Positions 1 to 10,500 of a DNA stretch of 64,000 nt are shown here, piece by piece. The translations under genes and the position numbers were made by a program. Position 1 is the stretch's first letter. The number at the start of each line of letters is the position of its first letter. The stretch spans positions 572,001 to 636,000 of the forward strand of contig JAZARR010000200.1 in assembly GCA_037389465.1 (NCBI GenBank), read 5' to 3'. Under the pieces are notes generated by a model. That model made no database searches, had not been told where the DNA came from, and worked only from the letters and a program-made list of their open reading frames with translations. This DNA comes from Baylisascaris procyonis (Eukaryota > Nematoda > Chromadorea > Rhabditida > Ascarididae).

Positions 1-447
1 CGACAGCTGTATAGGGACAACGATGAGAGAATATGATTGGTTTATTAAAAATTTTGAAGTTCTTAAAAATATGTACCAGCTGTTTGTCTGTTAAGAAAGC
101 GGTTAACGTTTTAGATTAAAGAAGAATAAATATGGATTATCAGGCTAGATGATTATATTGGAGGGTATATGTAATTTGATGAACTATGCAGCGATCGGGA
201 TACATTGATTTATTGCACTAACACTACTCTCCCACCAACACCCATTCCCAGCCTTTTTCCACCCTTTTTCCTAATCCCTGCGGTTTGGTTTTGCTTTCTG
301 AGTGGTAGTCATTAACTGTTGTTCACTCATCTTCTCTCGGTAGTTCACTATTGTCCACTAATCATTACTATTACTATCTAGAATTCAGTTATTTTTTTTC
401 AATGTAATATAAATAAGTATTTTAAATTTTGTTGGAAAACTTTTTAG
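1..447. other. 5' flank or intron of globin gene
   Basis: No coding exon could be supported here. The first recognisable globin exon starts at 448 in phase 0 after a splice acceptor, so the initiating exon lies either left of the window or unrecognised in this stretch. The sequence has a C/T-rich patch near 225-290 but no clear core promoter. Confidence 0.4.
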
Positions 448-3400
448 ATCAATGTATCGATTCCAACGCACGACAAATTCAATCGATACGAGAAATATTT
501 ATTACGTAAAAGTTGGAATCTAATAAAGAAAAATGTGCAAGAAATTGCGGTGAAAATATTCGAAATGATCTTCGAAAAAACTCCACAAGCAAAAAAGGTA
601 ATTTTAAAATCAACTTTCGTTGTGATCGAGTCAAAGTTTATTAAGTTGATCTTATTAATGCGTTTATTTCTTGACGTTATTTAATTTGATTACTCTCTCA
701 GCTTATTTGATTTCAATTTTTCATTCATGTGAAAAATTGTCTTTTCCACTTTTTTTTATAATACTGAAACTTTCCAGAAATTTTTTTTCCCGAAAAAAAA
801 GGAATAATTATTGCATAGGAAATATTTTAAATAGTTAATTAATTTCAGATGTTTCCGTTTATGAAATTCGATCGTGGTGCCGACGAGAAATATTCAAGTG
901 AATTTGCTTTTCACGCATTGAGATTTATGCAAGTAAGTGAAGAATTTCGTTATCTTTTTTTTTTTTGAGGAAATCGTTTGCGTTATGAAAGAAAATGAGC
1001 GATCGGATCATGAAAGATCATAATCTGACTGTAGAAGGGAAATGGGGGTTTCTTTTTTTTTGATTAAGATAGTCACCTTAGATGATAAAAAATAAACTGA
1101 TTTGATCTTAAATTTAAGTATATCAGTGTTTATAGCTGAATAGAATCAAATATATTTAATTATATTTAATTTATATAACAATTTCGGTACGTTTGCAGGT
1201 CAAATTTTCTTTTCAAGTAAAGAGGTATAGCTGTTCTCTCATATTGATAGCCGTATTTATCGACTTATTTAGGCCCATCGCTGAAGTTACTTAAATTTCC
1301 TTCTTTTCATTATTAAGGCGATGTTTGCTAACTCGTATAGGTTGCACTAATTGCTTCTAGAAACAACTTAGATTTGATTACTTATTAACTACATAAAATG
1401 AAAGTACAGTTAATGTTAGCGTATATTCTTTCCCTGAGTATTAAAATCGATATTGGAATAGGATCAAAGATCAGAGTTGTTTATATTATTCATCATTTGG
1501 TAAGGTAAAAATAATATTTGCATAAAATTATTTTAATTATCGATTTTTTTTTCAATTTTCATATAGCCCTTCGATTGCTATTTATATGATGTATTTGCTT
1601 ATAGGTTTTGGAGAGCGCTATAGAGGCGTTAGATGATCTATCAAAACTTACACCATTACTTACCAATCTTGGACGTATACACACAAAACAACAGGTTATT
1701 CCGTTTCTTTATTCTTATTTTTATTTTTATTTTTGTTTTTGTTTTTATTTTTATTTTTTATATTCCTTTTATTTGTAATGTAAAGGTCACATTAAGATGA
1801 AAGAACAGTTTGAAAAAAAATAAATTTTTGTGATTGAATAATTACGTATATAATTTAATTAGACAACGATTAGATAGTGATTAAATAGTCAGTCTAATTC
1901 AATAATAATTGAAGAAATTATCGATATAACTAATCTGTTGCGTATATATCGCCTAAAGGATTTGACAGTAATTAATATTGTTGATCGTATTTGAAGTAAA
2001 CATATAAATTTTCAGCAAATGCATGGTTTTGATCCGCATTATTGGATTGTTTTTCAAGATTGTACGCTTTATCATTTTCGAAGGGCACTTACGTCCTCTT
2101 CAGATTTGAGGTTAGTGCTTATAACCAACTCTCAATGCTTATAGGTCTAACCTTTTCCAACTCCAGCTCCAACTTTCTAACTCCAACTCGAACCGGAGGA
2201 CTAGCATGTTATGTGTTTTTGCATTGTGCTTACTGACTAAACAAAAAAAAAAGTTTTGCACGACAAGATACTATTGTATTGTAAGCCATCAGATAGCTTG
2301 CACAAATTTATAAAAGAATCTTTTTTTATTGCACTCTAACGAGCATAAATAGAAGCAGATCGATATAAGATGAGTACAAACTTCTTCGGTTCTCGAATTT
2401 TTACGACTCAAAAAGTCTCACTGATGTGCATGTTAAATCCGTCAAATTCCACACCTTTAACTTTAATCGTTGCCAATTTTGGATTAAAATTAATTAACAG
2501 ACAAACAGGCAGATATATACACAAATGCATACTGATGTAATGTGTCATTACGAGCAAAAGCCACATAAAAACTGTCCTTTAGAAAATTTAAGTTTTTTAT
2601 TGAAATCAAAAAATTCGAAAAAAAGCTGTTTTTTTTTTCAGCTTTATGTGCAGTTGTCACTCGGCAATATCGGAGCGTGAAGCGGAATCGATGATTGCGT
2701 TATGGAGAAAACTTATCGAGTATATAATTCAAGGAATGAAAACATCGTTTTTCGAATGCGTCAAATCAAGGTACGTTTTTTTTTTTTTTGATTAGGCATT
2801 AAAAATGTTCAATTAAGTAGGCACAGAATTGCAGCTGTTTTATTACGCATTTTCGCAAATTTCGCAGAATTGCAAGTGCTTTTTTACACACTTTGGGGAG
2901 ATTTTTGCATATGTGGGTATTACGTCGATGATAAGTTTACCCATACCTTACTTTAAATGTCTCTCTGCCCGACAATTTCAGCGATATTCGTCGCTGCAAT
3001 CTGGAAGACGATAGACGGCAGTAGTTAATTCCAGCGCATATTAGGACGATATAAAAGTCGGGCGAAAAACTTGTATATCCACTCTACGAATTGCATGTAT
3101 ATTACAACGTTGAAATTATGCAAAAATATAAAATTTTTTGAATTTTCTTAATTTTTGTCAAATTATAAATGCTAAATTTAGCGATAGTATCCTATCTATT
3201 CTGGTTATTCCAGAATACGAGAGGCATTAATGCTTGCATCCTTTGTCTTTTTTGCTTGAATACTTTTGCTCGTTATTTGTGAAATAGAAAAAACTATGGT
3301 TGTGAAATTTTTTGCATAAATAAAATGGTCTTTAACTTTCAACTTATGAGATATAGGCAGTTATGACTATTGATAATATTGATATTACTATTGACTTCGG

Positions 3401-5930
3401 CTATTACCTGTTTATATAATATGTATGCCCATGTGCCTGTTGATCCTATATCCTATTTATCTAGGTCATTAGCCAAAACATTTAGAGTATACGTTGGAAT
3501 TACGCTATAAGAAATTTGTTCGGTGAAATCCACACATCTTAGGTTAAACTTCTATCTAGTATGCAGTAATAATATACGAATTTAGAAGGGATTTATGGAC
3601 AGTTAAATATGAAAACATTGTATGCATGTTGAAGTGATCCAATTTTCATGGTATTCCAGTTGGATTATGAAAAAATTTGATAGAAAACTTGTATAGGCGG
3701 TCGCGTCAAAGCCATTATTCTGCATTTGCTTGTTTTTTGTTAGTGTCTTATAAAAGTGTTTGTTTGGGTAAAAGGAAAGTGAAAACGCATTTTGTGCCAT
3801 CTTCATTGTCGCATTTTGAAAGTTGTTTTTTTTAGTGACATTTTCAAAAAATTCGAGTAGTTGAATCAATTCAGTACTATCATTTATAAGTATGATCCTG
3901 TCCAAAGTCACTTATTTTGATTTTGTCCATCAACAATGTGTGCTAATATGGACGAAGATTACGTTAGCAGTGGTGCATAGATGAATCGCCTACAATGGAG
4001 ATATGGATATGAAGTTTTGGTTTGATCCACCCGGGGGAAGGGGGTAGTGAGGAGGAGAAAGAGGAGGCCGAACACTACGTAGCACCACTATCGTACTCTG
4101 CCCTCTATAAGCGAATACTACCGCTCATCATAGAAACTCGGAAACTTAGAAAAGAAACAAGCATCTTTTTCCATCATTCAACTGGGAGTGTCGAATAATG
4201 TCCCTGTGTAAAATTTCAGGTTAGTTGAAGGAGGGGAAGTGTACTTGCTGGATGGGCCATCTGTGTTGCACTAATCAAAGATGGCCTAAACGATGGCCCA
4301 CGCAGTAAGTGTACTTCCCCTTTGAGCTGAAATTTTGCATAGGGACATTATTTGACACTCTTAGTTGAACAAAAGGGAAAAAAATTTGCATATTTATATT
4401 ACAAGTTTTCAAGTTTTTGTGATGGGTGTTAGTACTCGTTTGCAGTGTAGAGTACGGTAGTGATGCGTACGCAATGTGGGGCAGGGGTTCAGTTCCTTTC
4501 GCAGTTCGCACCCAGGGTACCGTCGTTCTATGCAACAGTGCCGAAAGAGGAGTGATTTGGTTTCCCTCCATATAAGATTCATAGCAGTTATTTCCATCGA
4601 AATGTTGCGAAATTATTTGTTGTTGACACTGTGATCGTTGAGTAGTTTTTTTTATTTCAAAGCGCTTATTGACGTTGTATTTTACGATGGTGTTCCAATC
4701 ATTTCTATAAGACATATTTCGTTTACATATTTATTTTTTTGTTCAAGTGTGTTTACATAGTTTAATTTGTTTACTTTTTTTGTTCATGTAATTCTTGGTT
4801 ATAACAGCTTTGCAGTTTAGGTAGCTAAAGGTAATTCGTATCCTTAATATGATTGAGGGAGAAAGGAGGGGAGGATATAACATCGGACACAGAAGCGGTT
4901 GGATGGATGAGGTGAGGGTTCCATTTGAGGATAAGCAGAAAAGACATATGGATCCACTGTTTTCACTCCAAATTTGGCATAGTAGTTACTTTAGAGGTAC
5001 TTTAGAGGGAATTTAGATATGGTCTGAAAATTTTCGATGACATCATTTGAAATGTTTCATAAAATTCCTCACCCGAAAATGACGTCATTTTATCCCATTT
5101 ATATCTCTGCTTAAATACACTTGTGGGATCTTATTTTTGTTCGTAATTTAGCCCTCAAATGCAATAGTTTGATACGCTTTGCATATTTATTAAAAAAGTC
5201 CTTCTTATTTGCCACAGCTATAATTGGTAATAGTTTGGTCGATATCAAATGAAACGAATTTCGGTCGATTTTGACCGATTGGAGTTCGATTTTAATTCTT
5301 TTTTCAGTTTTTGAGTTATCACCGTAATTCGGTTTTTATCGACGATGGTCACTACGCTCAGATTGATCGAGATGATCAAAGTTTAAAGAATATTTTAATT
5401 CGAATTCAACAAATTGTAAACTAATGTTTTTTTATAGAGAAGAAATGCGTGGTATCATTGAAGCGGACGATGGTGGATCTATCAATACGAATGAATTAGG
5501 CTCGAGCAGGTATAAACTATTTTTTTTGAAATGTAATTTTCATCATCTTTGTATAATGAACTCCAAGAGGTATGAGTTATCTCTGTCATTCCTTGAACTA
5601 AAATGCGAATTGCTGAATTTGACAGGAGTTTTTTTTAGTGTTAGTTTAATTGAATAAAAATACAAAGTATTATTTAGATTGTATTATTAGGTAGAAAAAT
5701 TATTTTAGATTATTGCTTACAATTATCTCGTAAGATCTATTTATATTCAGTTGCGACTTATAGTTTATATTACATAAATTATTTGCAATATAAGGTAACT
5801 GCAGTATAGATTATTTGTAATTCCGTTACCCAAAAGTTCAAATATTGTTGATTTCAGGTCGAATGATGAGGCCATCTTATCGAAATCGACAGTATTAGAA
5901 AACGAATCGGTCACCGAGAGATCAATTTGA
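448..5930 (+). CDS. globin, neuroglobin-like spacing, seven exons, 5' partial
   Basis: Heme-binding globin, probably intracellular. Exons: 448-597, 849-932, 1605-1694, 2016-2110, 2642-2770, 5438-5509 and 5858-5930 (stop TGA). All junctions are GT/AG and the phases agree, giving 230 residues. Landmarks: helix A Trp in exon 1 (RKSWNLIKKN); the CD-region phenylalanines FPFMKF and a candidate distal His (visible residue 72, in FHALRFM) in exon 2; the proximal His (residue 104, in LGRIHTKQQ) in exon 3; helix G GFDPHYWIVFQDC in exon 4; helix H ALWRKLIEY in exon 5. The 32-residue distal-to-proximal spacing matches vertebrate neuroglobin (H64/H96) rather than myoglobin (29). The last two exons encode a Ser/Glu-rich tail beyond the globin fold. 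No lesions are visible, so it appears functional. The initiator exon is not in view. Substrate and physiological role cannot be read from sequence. Confidence 0.9.
1705..1757 (+). repeat. T-rich (TTTTTA/TTTTTG)n simple repeat
   Basis: Imperfect hexamer-like repeat in globin intron 3, directly after the exon 3 donor. Confidence 0.8.
2771..5437. other. globin intron 5 (2.67 kb), no nested gene supported
   Basis: The largest globin intron. It contains the inverted repeat at 4177-4369 and a TGACGTCA palindrome at 5080-5087. An Asn/Lys-rich minus-strand ORF of 102 codons lies at 3603-3911. That ORF has no splice partners or recognisable domain and is compatible with chance in AT-rich DNA; a nested gene is possible but unsupported. 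Confidence 0.5.
4177..4369. repeat. MITE-like imperfect inverted repeat
   Basis: Left arm 4177-4261 and right arm 4292-4369 are near reverse complements. Both contain AATAATGTCCCT, AAAATTTCAG and GGGGAAGT in mirrored order, ending in GGGCCATC. The loop is about 30 bp. Arms of about 80 bp fit a fold-back or miniature inverted-repeat element, or a long RNA hairpin. No target-site duplication is obvious and no transposase is nearby. Confidence 0.75.
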
Positions 5931-6083
5931 AGACCATTGGATCAACATCGAGGCCGTGCGATAGTTAGCTGCATATTTTTTGATGATAGAATTGCACTCG
6001 TTGACTAAACAAATTTTATACGTGTGTATTGCTTCATATCTCCTGATTTCACTTCATTGAAGTAGTAATGTTTGAAATCCGTT

Positions 6084-6089
6084 AATAAA
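6084..6089 (+). other. polyadenylation signal AATAAA of the globin gene
   Basis: Canonical hexamer 154 bp after the globin stop and upstream of the next gene on the same strand. Confidence 0.6.
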
Positions 6090-6230
6090 TGAACCCGTTA
6101 ACGCTCTGATTCATGATGGAATTCTGGAATCTTTGAACTGCAAAAAATTTATTGTTATTAGAATTTGAATTTTCCATAAAATACGGAAGATTTCAAATAC
6201 TAATATTATCTAAATGTTGCATTGCATTGC

Positions 6231-6237
6231 ATTTTAG
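6231..6237 (+). promoter_or_regulatory. possible trans-splice acceptor ahead of the small membrane protein gene
   Basis: ATTTTAG lies 23 nt upstream of the ATG at 6261 and about 148 bp after the globin polyadenylation signal. That distance is typical between genes of a nematode operon, where the downstream message receives a spliced leader. Inferred from spacing only. Confidence 0.35.
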
Positions 6238-6260
6238 ATTTATTGATTTTTCATTTTGCA

Positions 6261-6449
6261 ATGTCATTGCGAAATGTACCGACCAAATCTTTCGTTGCAT
6301 TATGTTTATCTGTTATAGGTCTTCTTTGTTACATTGCTCTGTGGATGTATGTAAAATTTGTTGCATGTAAGAAACACTTTTATGCAAAATTCCGCGAGTG
6401 GACAAAATCATGCCTTGAGAAACAGGCAAAAGATGAAAAAAATGATTGA
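6261..6449 (+). CDS. small single-pass membrane protein, unknown function
   Basis: 62-codon ORF with ATG at 6261 and TGA at 6447-6449. A short basic N-terminus (MSLRNVPTKS) precedes a hydrophobic segment at about residues 11-34 (FVALCLSVIGLLCYIALWMY). A charged Lys/Glu-rich C-terminal tail follows, ending KDEKND. This predicts one membrane span and no catalytic motif. A decayed paralogue lies at 36790-36930, which supports the ORF being a real element rather than chance. Operon-like spacing after the globin gene suggests co-transcription. The left edge of the 30.5-kb duplicated unit (6426) falls inside the last codons, so this intact copy is the only one visible. I do not recognise the family. 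Confidence 0.55.
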   Translation: MSLRNVPTKSFVALCLSVIGLLCYIALWMYVKFVACKKHFYAKFREWTKSCLEKQAKDEKND

Positions 6450-6563
6450 AGTAGGTATTTTAAAAATTGGCGAATTATTATAAGTCAAAAGGGCTAATTT
6501 AAAAATTGCCGAATAATGAAGCGTATTTAGACCTGAAATTGCATTTCCCCATCGATTTTGAAA

Positions 6564-6827
6564 CTATGAGATCTGACGTTCTGCGATCACCTTAGTTTCT
6601 CTCTGAATCTTTTTTGAGTTGTTCATGAAGGGAATTTCATTCTGTTGATTTGATACCTCCATTGCATATGTCAACGATTTTACAATAAATGTTTTGCTAT
6701 CAATGACGTCATTTGTGATATTAAAATTTTCGGTATAATTCCGTATTAATTCCTCAAAAATGATATAATGCTGCATTTCCATTATTTTTTGCACATAATA
6801 TTGTGCATCGTTGAAATTGATGGTCAT
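6564..6827 (-). CDS. hypothetical 87-residue protein
   Basis: Minus-strand ORF with ATG at 6825-6827 and TAG at 6564-6566. It is rich in Asn, Gln, Ile and Glu, contains no Cys or Trp, and is predicted mainly helical (KIMEMQHYIIFEELIRNYTE near the middle of the N-terminal half). There is no signal peptide or membrane span. The residue mix looks protein-like and the ORF is unbroken in both unit copies, but the copies are too alike for that to be evidence of selection. It could be one exon of a larger minus-strand gene. Family not recognised. Confidence 0.4.
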   Translation of the reverse strand: MTINFNDAQYYVQKIMEMQHYIIFEELIRNYTENFNITNDVIDSKTFIVKSLTYAMEVSNQQNEIPFMNNSKKIQRETKVIAERQIS

Positions 6828-7180
6828 TTTATTTAATGTTATCGACTAATCCTTCACCTAGGCATTTCTTCTTCGTTATAAATCTTGTGCAAGGGCTCCA
6901 ACTAGCTCGATCAAATTCGCATGCCAATTATATTTTCAGAAAGCGAAATGTATTCGGAACGGAAAATCGGCTTTTTGGAGAGACATAAAAATCGGTGTAA
7001 TACCTTTTCAAAGGTGATGCAGTTATGGCATATGTTACAATCTTTTCTTCAAAAGGTGGCATTCCCTTCTCATGTGAGCATGTGGTCCCAAATGGATATG
7101 TGTATATGCAAATGTGTTATATGTACGTATACGTGTATATTACATTCCTTTCTCATGATGTGGGCTAATATAATTTCTGA

Positions 7181-7191
7181 GGGGGGGGGGG
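7181..7191 (+). repeat. poly-G tract (11 G; 12 in copy 2 at 37674-37685)
   Basis: One of several mono-G tracts on the plus strand of the unit. Others are 13631-13641, 16949-16959, the interrupted run near 19229-19243, and 32478-32486. A G-rich patch with many GGG runs follows at 7310-7370. Confidence 0.9.
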
Positions 7192-7543
7192 TAGGGGAAT
7201 AAGCGCTTCCACTTTGATACCTTTCTGCCTAAGCGAGTTAAGACTGCAAGGTTTAATGCTAGTTTTACCATATTTACATAATTTCATGACGGTCTAAAAG
7301 CCCTACGTTGGGAGGGAGAGATGGGAAAGGGGATGAGGGAGGGGAACGGGTAGAGGTGAGGTAGGAGAAGTTCGAGGCTGTTGAATTTTTCTTTTAAGGT
7401 TTTCTTTGAATATTCACAACATTCTTGATCATCCTATCGTACTATTTTCTATCCTCTATCTTATACTTTTTGAGGAATTGATATTTATTAGCGATTACTG
7501 CATAAGTATTTTATTTGTATTTTAATTATTGTGTTATTTTTAG

Positions 7544-10500
7544 GAAGAGGTATTTCAACGTTGGATACAACAGTATCGTTGGGCAATATGGTGGATCGTT
7601 CGAGACTAGGATGTTCACCATCGTCGCATATTCTACAGTCGACATCAAGTTCGTTTTATTTTTATTTATTTATTTATTTCAAAACTTTTTCTTTTCCAAT
7701 TTCGAGTGTCTCTGCTGTTGATGTGTATGTGTGTCTCTATATGCGCCTGTGTGGTTCGTGTCTGTGTGCGTCTGTGTCTGTCTCTGTGGGGCAAGCACTT
7801 TTTGACTATGATTTGCAGGGCGATTGTTGTATTTGCTAACGCTGTTCTAAATCATTATCCGTCTCTACCGTAATTCCAAGGTGGAGGAAGTACATCGCAA
7901 CATCTACCATGAACTAGAATAGGGAAATTTTATATGTAAAAGGGCATAGTTGCCAAAGTCGACGGATCTATGATGGGCGCTTATAATTTTATTCATAAAG
8001 ACCCTCAATTATAGGGTTTTTTTGTAATGCAGTTTAGGATTTTTCTTTGTCCTAAGTACTTTATTTAAATTTATTCCACTAATTTCCTAGCATATCTTAT
8101 ATTATTATACAAAATTTATTCACAATTATTATAATATTTATAATGTTCCACTAATTTATTATAATACATTAGTATACGTACAATTACCGTGATGTATCAT
8201 ATAGGCGGAACTAAAGAATCCCTCATCGCTCCCTCCCCCTCTCTCTCACCTGGATGGGATGGGATCGGTCATGTCTTTGAAAATACCTTGGAAAATTTTC
8301 GAATGGAAAAAATTTCCTGCATTATTCTTAGAAATTTCTCGAACATATCAGAATTGCCTTACTCCTTCTTTTAGTTTTTCCTTCATTTTAATCCCATCTT
8401 TCTATTATGAGGCAACACTCCCCTACTTGCAATTTGCATATTGACAGCCGACTGCTAATTAGGTGAATTATGAATTGTCTTGTCTAATCTAGAGAATAAT
8501 ATGTTCATTAAGCGTTCCGTCGATATCATCGGTCATCAAGTATTTTCCATTCATTGGTTTTGCTTAGTTTTTATTTTTCAATAGTGAGATTTAAGTCATA
8601 GGGGACCGTCTTCTATTATTTCCTAATTGCCAACCAAAGGGGTGACAGTATATATCCATACAATTAGGGTATTTATTAAATTTTGTTGTGTTATAAAATT
8701 TGTAACTCCGATGAGCGGATATATACGCCCGAATAATGGACTTTGCAATTCTAATCTTCTTTTAATTCATATAGGAGAAATTAAGTGAGGAGAAAAGATA
8801 CGCATAGAAATGGATTGGGGGTAGGGGACGAACCTCGTAGAAATTCTGAATGTTTTTCCAAGAAGTTCGTTCCTCCACATTTATTGAGCATTCTTCCACT
8901 CTTCCCGTGCTCCTTCCTCCTCCCCCTCTCTCTGTTACCTTGCCCTGTCTCCCACTCATCTTTACCCTCTACCAGCCATCATTTACTTTCCAAATATTTT
9001 GCTGTTATTGTTAGTTCATCTATTCTTATTGTCTATCTAATGTATATAAACGGCATGTCCCTTCTCTTCTTTCATAATTGGTGATAATATTACTTTTTAG
9101 CGATTTGAAATGATGTCAGGTTAACGCATTTATGACCTCCGGGGGTTTGCAACTTAAAGTTGTGGCCGACGATATTGGACAACATTTGCAAAGGTTGGAG
9201 GGGAGGGAGGGGTTATGTGAGATATCCTATTATGAGTTATTTTTATCTTCACGTTCCGTTTCTTTACTGTGATAAGTGTTCAATTAAAATTTGTTAATTT
9301 TTTTAAATTGATGTGGATTCTCTCGCAGGAACGGTATAGACAAAGGACATTCTAAAACAATAAACATTTTGACCTTTTCTGAAAATTTTCATGTGCACAT
9401 TCCCGTATTTCCCTCAGTGATGGTGGGAGAGAGACCGTAAAAAATAGTGCAATAGAATTTTAGCTTATATCACATTGATAAGTTTATCATAGAAAGAGGT
9501 AAATAAGGATGGCTAATAGATTCGGAGAGCTACCTTAAGGAGGGGTGAAGTAGTAATTTGTAGTCAGTGAATTTTGAGAACCTTTTTTCCACTCGCAAAT
9601 TATTCAGTGATTTGAGGTGTATTTCATGTAGTTAATCTTTAATCCTTTTGAAATGCTTGAATTCGCTGTGATTTCGGCTCGACATATAGCCTCTAACAAC
9701 AGTTTACCAAATAAGATGTCGTTTTTCTGGATAGTAAGTTTAGGCGAGAATTCAAACAGCGGTAACTGTGCTGTTTTTGCTGTCAGTCGGCTATCAGCAT
9801 TGAGTGGGATATTGCGGGGAAAGCCATCGATCTGCTTATACGTGCCCCTCCTCTGTTCCCTTTCCCATGTGGTAGATTATTGCCCATCTGGGAATGGAAG
9901 AGGAGGGCTGCGTGCTACAACGACGATTGCTGCGTTTTTTTTTTAATGTATAGAGTTGTTGCCCTTCGCTCACGAGCATCTTCGCGCACGCAACGCACAT
10001 CACTACAACTCTCTAGCGCTGACCTTCTCTGGTTGCTTCGCTGTCGCTCATAGTTGTTGATTATTTTCTCATGCAGCTTGCTTCTTAGTTTTCTGTTTTA
10101 TGTGAACGAATTTATTTCGTTATTGGCTTGAGCTTGACCTTTAACACTCACTTGACCTTTGAGCATAGAATGTTATGCGTCGAATATGAACGATTGTAGG
10201 AAATGCTACCGTTTTTGTTGTTGCAGAGCGTTATACATATATTATGATTTGTTCAGCTTTTCAATGCGATTCCTTACAGATTTCGTTTTGCATCCTTGTC
10301 AGTTTTTTTACCTTTTGCTTGCTTAGCTCTTTCGATTATAGCGAATGAGAGAGAATAGATGCAGTTGGCGTGACCGAAGATAACAGCGAATAGACAAAAA
10401 TTAATCCATGGTTGTTGTTTGCAAAATTTAGAACACCAGTATCCACTTGTGGAATTTGCAATATTTTGACCTCTACTCAAAAGTTATTGCAGTTGTTGAC

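Noticed and set aside
4275..4715. 146-codon minus-strand ORF in globin intron 5
   Set aside because: It runs through the inverted repeat and has no domain, splice signals or protein-like composition.
8762..9084. Overlapping ORFs on both strands around the pyrimidine-rich patch
   Set aside because: Low-complexity C/T-rich sequence; frames are open because of composition.
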